Shown: positions 52,285 to 64,000, counted from the first letter of the stretch. The stretch: DNA of 64,000 nucleotides from Anaeramoeba flamelloides (GCA_027625915.1 JANTQA010000015.1:6973001-7037000), one strand, 5' to 3'. The notes: generated by a model from the sequence alone, not told the origin. Program-made: numbers and translations.

Positions 52285-55185
52285 ATGACAACTAATGCTT
52301 ATCCATACTCGATCCTTTTTAATAATTCTTTAATGTCTGATGTGACCTTTGAGGTTGGTGAAGAAAAGAAAAAAATATATGCACATAAGTTTGTATTATC
52401 ATTAAACAGCGAATTGTTTCAACAAACATTTTATGGCGAGAATTGGCAGAACAACCCCAGTCAGGTTGCTATTGTCACTCTTCCTGATTCAGATCCCTTC
52501 GCGTTCTGGGAACTTTTAAGATTTCTTTATACTGGGAGTATTGATCTTTGTGAGAGCAAAACGAAACAATTACATCAAGAAGACTTCCCAAATGATTCCC
52601 AAAATAGAATTAATCAATTAACTAACCTTAAGACACAACCACAACAACAAACACAACCACAACCACAACCACAACCACAACCACACCCACAACAAAAACA
52701 AAAACAAAAACAAAAACAAGAAAAAATCATTAACATAAAAACAGAAAACAAAAAACAAATAGACATAGAGCTCTTATTCTCAATTTTAGATCTTGCTGAA
52801 AAATTTAAAATTAAAAATTTAATACACGAACTGTTATCAAGAACAGATCCAACAAACAACCCCTTCGAGCTTTTCGAAAAATCAATTGTTAAATCATTTC
52901 CAAATTTGCGTAATCAATTATTAAAATGGTTTATTAATAACCCAACAAAAAATCTACAAAAAAATGGTTGTTTAAATACTCTCTCTGAAAAAACAATCCT
53001 AACACTTCTTAATGAGAATAACTTTTCAAAAAAATGTGAACCAATCATTTTATTTAATAGGATCAAAGACAGAGCACAATTTTTATGTCGAAAAGAGAAA
53101 AAAAGATATTCGAAACAAAATTCAAAAAATTATATTAAAAATTTATTAAAGTTTATTGAAATAAATAAATTGAAAGAATCACAAATTAAAGAAATTCGTA
53201 CCATGAAGTGGTTTAATGAAAATGAATTGAAAAAAATGAGAATGAAAAAAAAACAAGATCAGAAAAATAATACTACACAAACCAAAGAAGATCATATAAA
53301 AAAAAATTTAAGGAAAACGAAAATCCAAAAAAATGAGAGAACAAAACAAAATGTAAAAGAAAAATCAAAAGGAAAAGAAAACAAAAAGGAAAAAGATCAA
53401 GAAAAAGAAAAAAAACTCAAAAAGGAAAAAGAAGTAGGTAAAAATAAAATGGAAATTGAAAAAGAAAAAGTACAAGAAAAAAGTTTAAGTAAAGGTAAAG
53501 GAAGAGGAAGAGGAAGAGGAAGAGGCAGAGGCAGAGGTAAACTAATCGAAAAGGAAAAGGAAAAAAAAAGGAAAAGTAAAAAGGAAACGGAAAAAAGAAA
53601 AAAAGAGAGAGAAAGAAAACAAAAACACAAACACAAAGATAAGCATGGAAAATCAAAATCAAAATCAAAAAGAAAAGAAAAGAAAAAAAATAAGGATAAA
53701 AAATCAAAAAAACAAAAAGAGGAAAAAAAAACATTAATAGAGAAAAAAACTAAAAAATTAAAGCAAAATGAAAAAAAAAATCCTAAAAGTAAGTTAAAAA
53801 AGGAGAAGGGGAAAAAAAACCAAAAGAATCTTAAAAATAACGAAAAAACAAAGAATAATATAATTTCTGATGACGATTCTGATGAAGACTCTGAAAATTC
53901 TGAAGAAGAAACTGATGAGGATTCTGAAGAAAATGATTCTAATGAGGATTCTGATGAGAATGAGAGAGATTCTGAAGACTCTGAAAATTCTGAAGAAGAA
54001 ACTGATGAGGATTCTGAAGAGGATGAGGATGAGGATTCAGATGAGGATGAGAGAGATTCAGATGATTCTGAAGATTCAGACGAAGAGGATGATGATGATG
54101 AAGATGATGAAGATGATGATGAAGAAGAAGATAATGATGATTCTAACGAGGATTCAGATGATGACGAAGATGATGATGATCAAACTGATGAGGATTCTGA
54201 AGATTATGATTCTGATGAGGATTCTGATGAGGATGAGGATGAGGATGAGGATGAGAGAGATTCTGATTCCGACGACGACGATGACGAAGATGACGAAGAT
54301 GATGATGATGATGATTCCGAAGATTCAGATGAAGACGAGGACGAAGATGAAGAGGAAGAATCTGATGAAGAAGATGATAGTTCCGGAATGGATTCTGATG
54401 AAGATGGAGACAAAGGTGACAAGAAGAATAAAAAAAAGGATAATTTAGTAAACCATAATAAACGAAGCAAAAAACCAAACAACCAACAAAAAAAAATAAA
54501 TCAAATTAAGGTTTTATTAATTGTGGGCGATTCAAAAAAAACAAGGGTCAAGGATGTTATTCAAACAATGGAAATAGGAGGTCTAAAAAACGTAACATCC
54601 ATTCGTGGGCATAAAAAATTGATTAGATCTAAAAAAATGAAAAGGCATGACGTGATTTTTCTTTACACATTTGACAAAAAATTCAAGCATGTAAAGAAAT
54701 TAGGCGAATCTCTTGCCGAATTTGTAGAGGATGGCGGGGGGTTAGTAATTGCATCATGTAATACATTAGTTGTTCAAAATAAAGGCAGGTCCAAAAATGT
54801 TGCAATCCGTGGAAGGATCTTAGATGACGGCTTTATACCAATCAAGCCTGGCGAAAGAAAATATAATTCAAGAGTAGAAATGGGTGAAATTTTGGAGAAA
54901 AAATCAGTATTACTGAGGAATGTAAAGTCCTTTAATGGCGGGTACAATAGTTACCATGTGATCGCCAATAGGAAAAACGATTTATCAAAAGGCGCAAAAG
55001 TGATTGCGAAATGGAAAAACAACAACCCTTTAATCATCGTGAAAAAAAAAATGCCCGGCTATGGAACGGTCGTTTGTTTAAATCTGTTGCCAATATCTAA
55101 TCGCTCTTATCCCACTTCTTGGAAAAGAAGTACCGGAGCAGAAAACATTATTGTAAATTCAATTATCTTTGCAGCAAATAATTGA
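52285..55185 (+). CDS. BTB/POZ protein with Lys/acidic tracts and C-terminal flavodoxin-fold (GATase/ThuA-like) domain
   Basis: 966 residues in one exon. A strong acceptor (TTCTTGCAG, 52202-52203) upstream suggests a 5'UTR intron. Residues of about 7-95 are a BTB domain (SDVTFEVGEE, YAHKFVLSLNSELF, LLRFLYTGSIDL). The last BTB helix (ELLFSILDLAEKFKIKNLI) is displaced about 65 residues by a Gln/Pro/Lys insert. A Lys/Glu coiled-coil-like region (about 300-530) includes an alternating Gly-Arg run near 401-413, then a Ser/Asp/Glu tract (about 530-710). The end (about 740-966) looks like a class-I amidotransferase/ThuA-type Rossmann-like domain: IKVLLIVGDS, HDVIFLYTF, LAEFVEDGGGLVIASC, NPLIIVKK, TVVCLNLLP. 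No obvious catalytic Cys-His-Glu triad can be assigned. BTB domains dimerise and often bring substrates to CUL3 ligases; that role here is an inference. Confidence 0.8.
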   Translation: MTTNAYPYSILFNNSLMSDVTFEVGEEKKKIYAHKFVLSLNSELFQQTFYGENWQNNPSQVAIVTLPDSDPFAFWELLRFLYTGSIDLCESKTKQLHQEDFPNDSQNRINQLTNLKTQPQQQTQPQPQPQPQPHPQQKQKQKQKQEKIINIKTENKKQIDIELLFSILDLAEKFKIKNLIHELLSRTDPTNNPFELFEKSIVKSFPNLRNQLLKWFINNPTKNLQKNGCLNTLSEKTILTLLNENNFSKKCEPIILFNRIKDRAQFLCRKEKKRYSKQNSKNYIKNLLKFIEINKLKESQIKEIRTMKWFNENELKKMRMKKKQDQKNNTTQTKEDHIKKNLRKTKIQKNERTKQNVKEKSKGKENKKEKDQEKEKKLKKEKEVGKNKMEIEKEKVQEKSLSKGKGRGRGRGRGRGRGKLIEKEKEKKRKSKKETEKRKKERERKQKHKHKDKHGKSKSKSKRKEKKKNKDKKSKKQKEEKKTLIEKKTKKLKQNEKKNPKSKLKKEKGKKNQKNLKNNEKTKNNIISDDDSDEDSENSEEETDEDSEENDSNEDSDENERDSEDSENSEEETDEDSEEDEDEDSDEDERDSDDSEDSDEEDDDDEDDEDDDEEEDNDDSNEDSDDDEDDDDQTDEDSEDYDSDEDSDEDEDEDEDERDSDSDDDDDEDDEDDDDDDSEDSDEDEDEDEEEESDEEDDSSGMDSDEDGDKGDKKNKKKDNLVNHNKRSKKPNNQQKKINQIKVLLIVGDSKKTRVKDVIQTMEIGGLKNVTSIRGHKKLIRSKKMKRHDVIFLYTFDKKFKHVKKLGESLAEFVEDGGGLVIASCNTLVVQNKGRSKNVAIRGRILDDGFIPIKPGERKYNSRVEMGEILEKKSVLLRNVKSFNGGYNSYHVIANRKNDLSKGAKVIAKWKNNNPLIIVKKKMPGYGTVVCLNLLPISNRSYPTSWKRSTGAENIIVNSIIFAANN
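53884..54020 (+). repeat. Recent 90-bp in-frame tandem duplication in the acidic tract
   Basis: The 47 bases from 53884 (starting GAAGACTCTGAAAATTCTGA) recur exactly at 53974-54020. The period of 90 bp adds 30 residues in frame. Confidence 0.9.
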
Positions 55186-56652
55186 TCGATTATTTTTAAT
55201 TAGTTTGATTTTTTTTTTTTTTTTTTATATTTTTTATTTTATTTTGAATAAATAGTTCGAAGTTAGATTTTTTTATTATTATAATTATGTTTTTTTTTTT
55301 TGATTTCAATCAATATTTTTTTTTTTTTCTAATTTTTGTATGATTTTTTTAAATAAAACTAATTGTTGAATCAAATATTGTCATTATTTTTTTTTTAAGA
55401 AATTCTAAATTTTCAATTAATTTCACTAATGTTGTCTTGATTAACATACAGATATTATTCAAACATATATACGTAAACATACACACACACAGATACATAT
55501 ATATGTCTTTCTCTCCAATTTCGGTATTTTTTATTTTTTCTAATTTCCAGTAATCTACATCAAAAATAATATTGACTCGAATGTGAATAATACAAATTGA
55601 ATGGGAATTGTTGATTAATATTAATAAACTCATAAAAAAAATATAAATTCAAAGTTAATAAACTGAAATATTTTTTGTTTATTTTGAAAACATAATTAAA
55701 AATCTATTTATTTGGAATTGAATAAAGAGTTACTTATTGAAATTTGAATTTAACAAGATTAAAAAAGTTTATTATCCTCTGTTTTTTGATCAAAAGAGAT
55801 TTATAATGGATTTTTTTTGAGAAAACGAAATGCCATGAAAGACTACAATTTTTCGAAAACATAAAAAGGTGAATATTTTTTTGGAATAATTTTTTTACAA
55901 AACAATCATTTCAATTTTTCAAATTCTAAAGGAGAAAACATTATTTAGTTTAGAGTAAGACTAGAAAACTGGTTTTTATAGGTTTTTTTTGAAGTGAAAT
56001 TTTTCTTTTAAAAATTAAATATTTCATAGATATCATGAGTTTGGTACTCATTTTCATTTATGGGGTTTTCTTTTTGAGATTATTTATTTCCAACTGGGTT
56101 TTAAAAATTATCAATACACTTCGGAAATAAAATCATTTGTACATTGAATGATTGGTAGTAATTAGGTTTTATCTTTTGTTGATGAAAATAACAAAAAATA
56201 CAAATTTATTGCCCCAATTCATAGAAAACGTTATTTAATTTCAATATTGGTTTTAAAATTATTTTGTTTTGGTGGTTTGTCGTCAACTCGTTACAGAAAA
56301 AAAGGGAGTTGAATTTTTTCTTAGAAAAAAAATTTAAATAAAATTTCAATTTTACCAAAAATTAAAAATAGTTTGCTTTATTTATTCAAATTTTTGAGAA
56401 AAACATGCTGATTCTCAACCACATTTGGCTGGTAATTAAATTATTTTGATTTTAGTAACTCAAAAAACATAATAAAATGTTTAAAAATTGTTTTATTTTT
56501 TTTAAATTTTTTAGCAAAAGATAACGCGGGTTAATTTAACCAAAATTGTCAATGAAGAGCTAGTTGTAACAATATTCTAGTCTAATTCCGATGTTTATAT
56601 TCAATAAAAGTAATTCTTAAAATAAAAAAAAACACATTTTACGGGTATATTA

Positions 56653-56654
<2 letters not shown>

Positions 56655-56734
<80 letters not shown>
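56655..56734. repeat. Compound (AC)26(AT)14 microsatellite
   Basis: Pure AC dinucleotides at 56655-56706 run directly into AT dinucleotides (56707-56734). After one C come GTGTGTGTGAGTGTGTATATA, so the AC arm and the GT arm could pair around the AT centre. Confidence 0.95.
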
Positions 56735-56737
<3 letters not shown>

Positions 56738-57096
56738 TGTGTGTGAGTGTGTATATAATCCAAAAACAAAATAATTAGGTAAGTTGATCTAATTATAGAA
56801 TTGATAAAAAAGTTTAATTTTGACCAATTTTCTTCACCAATTATTTTTTTGTTTAGAAAAATAATTAATTGATTTTCTCAGTGTTTAAAGAGTTTACAAA
56901 TTTCAAGGTTTTTAAACTGAACCCTACATTTTATTGTTCTGGTGTTTTCAAAATAGAAAATAAAACTATTTTTCTGGCTTTAAATACACCCATCCCCTCT
57001 TAAACGAGAAATTGCTAATACCTATTGATTTTCAATACTTTTAAGGTAATTATCTCCTAGCTGGATATAATTGTTTTTTTTTTTCATTTTTGTTAG

Positions 57097-57272
57097 TTTT
57101 TTCGTTTGCATTTTTTCACTTCCGAGAAATTAAAAGTGTTATTTCAAAAGAATTTGAGGAACTTTTTAAAAAACAAAAAAAGAAAACTACGAATGAAACG
57201 AAAAAAAATGTTAAAAATCGAAAAAAAAAAAAAATATTATATAAATGTTACCCGATCTTAAAACAAAAATTG
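57097..57272 (+). other. Orphan coding-exon candidate, Lys-rich
   Basis: A pyrimidine-rich acceptor (TTTTTGTTAG) and a GTAAG donor bound 176 bases that stay open in one frame, reading from FSFAFFHFREIKSVISKEFE to KKILYKCYPILKQKL. The exon would begin in phase 2 and end on a codon boundary. No partner exons were found, and the DDB1 start 1.9 kb downstream does not need it. Confidence 0.3.
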
Positions 57273-59181
57273 GTAAGACATGTGATATATATATATATAT
57301 ATATATAATTATTTTTTATGGTTTCAAAATAAGTAAAATAACAGAAGTCAAATATCCCAATTTTCATCTTTAACTAATTTAAAATTTGGAATTCAATTGA
57401 TAAAGAGTTTATTTTTAAAAATAATATTATTTATTGAACGCCTCTCCCTTTAAGGAAATTAAAGTCCAAAAATTTTGATAAAACTTAATAATTTAAAGAA
57501 GGTAAATATTAAAAATATGAAATAATGTTAATCAATTTTTATTAAAACCCTTTTGCTGGTCTTATTATTTGAATATATGTATTCAATGGTTTTAAAAAAG
57601 TGAAATTTATTTATAATTAAAACTTTTTGAAATTTTTCTTGTTTCAAAAGTCAAGGTAAACATCTTTAAATGTCAAGAAGTTGTTTTGGAAAGAAAAAAA
57701 AGCATTTTTCCAATAATAACTTAGTATTTTAAAATAAAAAACTTTAAAAAAGTTTTAATTCTGACTAATTAATAAATAAATACTTAATAAAAAAATGGCT
57801 GGAATAGACAAATACCTTTTTATTATTATTTCCAAAAGGATGTTTAATGAATTTTACTTGGAAAATATTTTCCAATCAAGAATTGGGTTTTTAATTGTAA
57901 TATACTTGTTTTGGAACATTATAGTATTTTTTATTTCTCGTTAAATATATATCTAAATTATCAATCAATATTAATTTTTTTGAAATTATTATATCTAAAA
58001 TTGTTATCTAAATCATTGAAACATCATTTTTATTTCCCAATTGAACGTTCGTTGTAATTTTCAGTATATTAGAATAAGACTCAAAAGTGAACATATTCTC
58101 TAAAAAATCTATTAAAAATCCTATTGCCCAATAAATCATTTACTTTTTTATCACATAACATAAGATAAATTTACCTTTTTTTAATTTTTTTTAACTTAAT
58201 TTTCCAAATTTAAAAATTTAAACCCAATTAATAGTTTACCAATATTTTCTAATAATTCATCCTAAGAACTTCGAAAAGTAACTATTTTTTCAATTTATTT
58301 ATTCCAAAGATCTATTCAAAAAAATCATCAAGTTAAAACCTAAATATTGATTAATTTTCTTTCCTTTTTATAAACTTAATTGTATTTTCAATATATTTCC
58401 AATATTTCAGAAAATAATTGAAAAAAGAATCTATATTCTAATAATTTTCTTTATTTTTCAACTATCTACATTTTCAAAACAACTAATCTCAATTTATGAA
58501 AAAAGTTGCTACTTTTTGTTTATTATTTCAAATATTGATGATAGTTTCTTTAAATTTCTCTTGAAATTTCGATTATTTTCACAAAGTCTTTATTTTTTAG
58601 ACTAATAACCGTATCGTTTGTTAATTGTTGCTTAGATCAACAACCCTGTAAAACTCTTTTAATGAATTCAAATTTTTGGAGACATTTGAGCCTTTGGTCA
58701 CGAATCTCATTTACTCCCAATTACAACATACTTTAATTTTTAGACTTGTCCTTTTCTTGGCACAATTCTTTTAAGAATAAAAAAGATAAGACTAAAGTTT
58801 AATAGAGATCTCGCAAAAATCTGCCAGTCTGTCACAACTTTGATTTAAGCATAAAATTGATTGAAAAAAGAATTCTTTATTAATAACAAGCTATTAAAGA
58901 TAATTTTAATTACTTAAACCAAGTTTTAAAAGATACACTTTCTTATTTTGTATTTAAAAAATTGATAGAATAAAAAAGAAAGAAAGAAGCAACTACATAA
59001 TTATGAATTATCCTAAAAATGAAATAACCAAAATTTAATGGTATCATGGATTAACTTTTACCTTTGGGTGAACAAAAGTGTGCTTATAAATTACACAGTG
59101 TTCACTGGAAAACCAAGAGGAACGATTCATTTTTCAACATTCTTACTTTTCTTTAAAAGTTTTGTCAATTTGAAAAAAACA

Positions 59182-62046
59182 ATGAACAAAAATTATTATG
59201 TAACAACTTTTCAAAAATCTACAAAGGTACAATCTGTTGGTGTTGGAAAAATAACGACTACCAAATGTTTAAATTTGGTTGTCTGTAAAAGCACGCATTT
59301 TGAAATCTATATGTACCGATCTGAAAGCATCAAGCCCTTATTAACATTCCCAATTTATGGAACAATTCAATTTTTTTGTGTTCTTGAATCAAGCGAAGAA
59401 GAAGATTTAGATTATTTGTTGTGCTTTACAAATGATTTCCGTTTACGGTTAATACAATTTAATGAATCAGAAGGGGAATTTGAAGTGCGATGCGAGTGTG
59501 ACTTGAAAAATTCACAACATAAAATTGTCAATAACATTCAAACAACTGTGAGCCATTTTGCAAAGGATCAAAATACAAAAGAAAATGAGGACTTTGAAAC
59601 AGCAACAACAAAAAAAGAACAGCAAAAAGAGATTTTAATTGTTCTTCATTTGTTTGAAGGTTATTTAACAATTGTTAACCTAAATTTAATTGAAACAGTC
59701 TTCCAAAAGCCAACCAATTTTGTGATACCAAACAAAGGGACCTTCCTTGGAATGGAATTAATTCATTTAAATAACAGCACTAACGCCCTAGTCTTATTAT
59801 TTAAATCAACACAAACGATTTCCTATGTCTGTTCTTATTTGATAAATTTCAATACAAACAAATTAACCAAATATAAATTGATCCAATCGGTTGTGGACGC
59901 AAATAGCCGTTTAATGTTACCATTGCAAAACAGTGATAATAAGCAAATTGGTATCTTTGTTTTTAGTACAAACAAAATCTATTTATTTAGTTCGTCATAT
60001 CTTCAATTACATTGTGAATTAAAAAAAGAAACAATTATAACAGCTGTTTGCTATATTGATCAAAACAGATATTTGGTTTGCGATTTAAATGGAGAGCTCT
60101 CTTTATTAATAATTACCTTCAATAAAAAGAATAAGAATACAAATAAGTATAATAATAAGATCAAGAAGAAGAAGAAAGATAATAATTATCCAAAAAAAAT
60201 GACAATTATTCCCATCTCAAAAATAGAATTTGTGGCTACAACTTTAAAATATTTGGACAATGGGATTATTTTTTTGGGATCTACGTATTTTTCAAATTCG
60301 TGCATCTTTTTTTTAAATGATAATAAGCCATATTTCAAAAAGCTCATAGAATTCCCTAATTTATCACCAATTAACGATTTTTGTTTTTTTAAGGCCAACA
60401 ATAATGAAAATCACCCATCGTTAATCACTTGTTCAAATTTATTAAATAAAGGGACACTGAGACTGATTAATACCAGCACACAGGTAACCATTCTAGCAGA
60501 TTTGAGCATTGATGATATTGAGTCTGTCTGGCCGTGTGGCAACAATACGATCGCCCTAGGATTTTTAAATCAAACACATTTTTTGACATTAAATAAAATG
60601 GATCAATTTGAAGAGATCGATGAGATCGAACAAGAAATTAAGCAATGCAATTCATTATTAATTTTTGAATTAAATGGGTATCTAATTCAAGTGACTAATG
60701 CAAATATTAATATCATGGATGCAAATAAGGATTACCAAATAATACAGGCCTTTTCTATAAATCAATTTGTTGAAAATGATCAAATTTTACTAGCAAATTT
60801 TAACCAATCAACAGGTATTTTATTATTTTCTACATTAAAAAAAAGATTGTTTCAATTTAATTTATTTGATTTACTTGCATTAAACGAAAACGAAAACGAA
60901 AATGAAAATAAAAATAAAAATAAAAAACAGAAAAAGAAAAAGAAACTACGGAATAAGAAAAATAAAAAAAGCAACCTTGACTATATTAATACAATTAAAA
61001 TTAATGAGGAAATATCTAGTTTATTTATTACAACGATTTCAAATAAAGTACTTAAGGAAAATGATTGCCAAAAAAAAATGAATAAAAAAGACAAAGAAAA
61101 AGCAAAAGCAAGTCTAGCAATAATTGCGCTCTGGTCTGATTTTACAATTCAGTTTTTATCTTTAAATGAAAAAGCAATTGAACCAATTTTTTCATTTCCT
61201 ATTGAAGAAAAAATGATGATCCGATCCATTTATTTATTAAAAATCTCTAAAAATGAAAATTATTTATTATTGGGCTTAGGTGATGGATCTTTACTTATTT
61301 ATTTTGTAAATTTTTATGAGAAAAGTTTGGAAAAAATTCAAAAGTTTTCAATAGGAACAAGCCCGTTGATCATTAAAAAAGTCAAATTTGAAACGCTTAA
61401 TGAAAAATATTTATTTGCAATTTCAGATGTTATCACGTTAATTACTTTCCAACAAAAGAGATTTTCCTTCCACATTCTCAATTTAGATTCGGTATGCGAT
61501 CTAACAAATTTCATCAATAATTCAAGTTCTTATTATCCTGAAAACTCTTTAATCTTTACAAATAGAAATTCGTTAAAAATAGGATTAATCAATAATATTG
61601 GCCAAAATTTGATTTCTACAATATTGAAACATGAAAATTTCGATAAAATTGCGTATTTGAAATTAAATAATTGCTTTATTGCAATAACAAATAATTATCT
61701 ACAAAGTGATAAAAATGCATTAAATATTTTGAAAAATGGCAAGAGGGTCAAAACAAATTATTATTTAAAAATATTAAATAATAAAACTTTCCAAATTATT
61801 GATACTTTCAGTTTTGCATTAAATGAAATTCCAAATACAATGAAAAAAATCAAATTTAATTCATTTGAATATTTGATTATTGGTACTTCAATATATAACA
61901 AGGATAATATTAAGAATACACAATATACTAAGAATAAAAATAATACAAATAATAATATAAAAGGGAGAATATTAATTTTCAAAATTAATAATGACAATAA
62001 TAATCAAAATCAAATTAATAATAATAATAATAATAATAATAACAAC

Positions 62047-62085
<39 letters not shown>

Positions 62086-62997
62086 GAGAATAGTTCATCC
62101 AAATTATCATTGCAACTAATTCAAAAAATCGAAGAAAATTACTCAATATTTTCCTCTAGTTTTTTTAAAAAATATGGAATAATTATTGTTGGGATTGGAA
62201 AATTTTTATATTTTTATAAAATTTTAAATAACGAAAAAAAATTTTGTAAAAAAATTAATCAATTTTTATGTAGATCATTACCTATTTATTTAAGTACCTT
62301 TAATAATTCAATATTTGTTGGTGATTTTTTCAAATCATTTTCAATGTACGAATTTAATGAAAAAAATAATTCCATCGTCCAAATCGCTACACGAAACTTG
62401 AAAAGGCAAATAACTTCAATGATTGATTTAAATTCAAATTCTTTTATTATTACAGACAAAAGAGGAGTAATCAAGGTTTTAAAAAAAGTGGAAAATAATA
62501 ATACAAAATTAGATGATTGTTCAAAATTAATTTCAATTGGGTCTTTTAATATTGGAGAAAAAATTACACAAATTATTAAAGGTTCTTATTTAAAAAAATT
62601 GATAAACGATAACTCTAATAACAAGATTATTGTTAATAGTGGTGGCAATACTAAAAACGAGAAGAACAAAGTTGAAGAAGATAACAATAAAATTAAACAA
62701 TTTTTATTCAGTACTGAAAGTGGACAAATCGGATCAATGAGAGAAATATCAAATGAACAGTTTAAATTATTGAATAAAGTTCAATCGATTATAGCACCAT
62801 TATTAAAACGATTAGGAATTTCTTCAAAAATTGCGAGAAATTTAAAAGGCAATTTTATTGATGGGGATCTATTAATAACATTTCTCAATTTAGAACAAAT
62901 TGATAGAGAAAAATTATTAGAAAAATCTCAAAATTTAGATATTGAGGAATTTTTGATTTTATTAAAAAAAATTGAATATTTAGTTTTAATAAAATAG
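59182..62997 (+). CDS. DDB1: DDB1 homologue (damage-specific DNA-binding protein 1, CUL4 adaptor type)
   Basis: 1271 residues from the ATG at 59182, chosen because MNKNYYVTTFQKSTKV lines up with the start of DDB1 (MSYNYVVTAQKPTAV). An in-frame ATG at 59038 would add 48 residues foreign to the family. Family matches run the whole length: CLNLVVCKSTHFEIY, LKYLDNGIIFLGSTYFSNS, FPNLSPINDFCF, SLITCSNLLNKGTLRLI near residues 340-430, FSTESGQIGSM near 1177, and the C-terminal NFIDGDLLITFLNLE matching FIDGDLIESFLDI. DDB1 is a three-beta-propeller scaffold of CUL4 ubiquitin ligases; CPSF-A and SF3b relatives fit less well. It is about 130 residues longer than human DDB1 (1140). The extra length is low-complexity loop insertions: a Lys/Asn run near 350-360, an Asn/Glu/Lys run near 570-600, and poly-Asn near 940-970. 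Confidence 0.9.
62011..62085 (+). repeat. Poly-Asn coding tract, mostly AAT
   Basis: A run of about 25 Asn codons in the DDB1 homologue is built chiefly of AAT with a few AAC. This contrasts with the pure AAC tract of the RasGAP gene. It sits in a loop insertion. Confidence 0.9.
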
Positions 62998-64000
62998 ATT
63001 TAAGAATTCCTTATTACGTTTTAATAATTTTAGTTAAATTTTTTTTTTCTTTTTCTTTTTTCTTTCTAATTATTTAATTCTATATTAAAGATGCATTAGG
63101 AGATTTTTGATTTTAAAATTTTTTTTATTAAAATTATCATTTTTTTTTGTGGGTTTATTATTCTTTTTTTAAAAATTAGTTTCTGAAGACTGATTCTTAC
63201 AAAATCGATTCATTAGATATTTTTTTCAAAATAATACATATTTATATCTATACTTAACCCCTTATAATTACAAAATATACTTAAAAAATTCGGGAAGGAC
63301 TATCGGCAAATAACTCTATAATTAAAAGTTTAAGGAACGATTTTAAATTAATTTGTTTTTACAATTATTTCTTCTTCTTAAAAGGTTTTTTACAATCTAA
63401 ATGATAATTTCCCCATTTCAATTTTGAAATTAGTAATTTGTTCATTAAAATAATTTTTCATAAAAGTAAAAAAAATCATTTTTTTATTCAATTCATTACA
63501 AAATAAAATATATATAAATTCCTTAATTCATCACATCATAAAATTATAAAAATGAATTTTTCGAAGGAAAAAAAAAAAATAATTTTGAATCTTTCGAATC
63601 ATTTCCTAAATTTTATTATAAAAATAATTGAAAAAAATGTTTTAAATAATAATGAAAAAATCATTAATTTAATATTATCATTAAATTTTTCAGTATTAAG
63701 ATAGATTATTTATTTACAGCTTCAAGGTTTGGATACAATAGTAACAAATTTTCCCATGAATAAAATCTTGAAAAAAAAATAGAATAATAAACTATTTTTC
63801 AAAAATATTAACTCAATTTATAAGGTTAATGGAATTTGTTTTTGAGGGGTTATCCCAGATTCTTTATCAAAAAAATATTTTCAATTAATTAGCCCAGAAT
63901 CATTTTTTCTAATTTTGCAAATTTTTGTTTTGCTTTTTCAAATTTTTGTTTTTTATTTTTTTCTTCTTTTTCTTTTTATCTTTCTTTTTTTTTGTTTCTT
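62998..64000. other. AT-rich flank, no gene seen
   Basis: Homopolymer-rich sequence after the DDB1 stop codon, ending in a T-rich (TTTTCTTTTT-type) tract. I see no coding or structured RNA signal. Confidence 0.55.

Larger units (their letters stand above)
55186..59181. other. Intergenic stretch, 4.0 kb
   Basis: It contains a compound microsatellite (56655-56734), a smaller (AT)n run near 57282-57306, and an orphan exon candidate (57097-57272). The remainder is AT-rich with no supported gene. An in-frame ATG at 59038 lies upstream of the DDB1 start. Confidence 0.6.

Noticed and set aside
53870-54482. Met/Lys-, His/Pro- and Ser-rich frames over the acidic tract
   Set aside because: They are shadows of the GAT/GAG-repeat coding sequence of the BTB protein in other frames and on the other strand.
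59038-59181. 48-residue N-terminal extension of the DDB1 homologue
   Set aside because: It is in frame but unlike the family start, which falls at 59182; it is probably leader sequence.

Overview
The window is nuclear DNA from a eukaryote. It is strongly AT-rich and has long homopolymer runs, GT...AG spliceosomal introns, standard stop codons, and proteins full of Asn, Lys and Asp/Glu low-complexity tracts. My best guess is a free-living amoeboid protist of the Anaeramoeba kind. A dictyostelid-like amoebozoan is the alternative, but introns of 3.5-5.4 kb argue against it. The species is inferred from gene style only, not established.

Layout, left to right: (1) a PP4/PP6-like protein phosphatase on + (196-7877), four exons, with a 5.4-kb first intron; (2) repeats, then a small secreted Cys-bearing protein (10726-11362) and a small two-helix membrane protein (12750-13034); (3) a large RasGAP-domain protein (14593-19216) with a 40-Asn tract; (4) a repeat-bearing gap with one orphan exon candidate, then a TauE/SafE-like membrane transporter (24074-25171); (5) a 5-kb gap with a LINE remnant and MITEs; (6) an LRR-PP2C phosphatase with a likely myristoylated N-terminus (30178-39420), five exons, and two 3.6-kb introns packed with inverted-repeat elements and a 5'-truncated LINE; (7) a decayed LINE holding a foldback element, a broken secreted-protein gene (43825-44338), and an OsmC-like gene on - (45599-46081); (8) a 6-kb gap, then a BTB-acidic-flavodoxin-fold fusion protein (52285-55185); (9) a 4-kb gap with microsatellites, then a DDB1 homologue (59182-62997) and AT-rich flank.

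The host genes look like unrelated housekeeping and signalling genes: two phosphatases of different folds, a Ras regulator, a CUL4-adaptor-type protein, a BTB protein that could be a CUL3 adaptor, a transporter and a peroxidase-like protein. No operon or shared pathway is evident.

The most distinctive content is non-coding. At least three kinds of inverted-repeat DNA dominate introns and gaps. First, foldback elements have arms of about 100-260 bp. Second, small TIR MITEs occur in two or three copies. Third, there is an unusual modular family (clusters A-E) built of nested palindromes with CTAGG...CCTAACG edges, short GTGCCG-like tandem repeats at one end and a C-run at the other. A LINE is inserted in one cluster with a 16-bp target duplication, and the uninterrupted site survives in another cluster. 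The same hairpin module lies at the same place in two LINE copies. A foldback element with a 6-bp target duplication sits inside the second LINE. No tRNA, rRNA or CRISPR was recognised.
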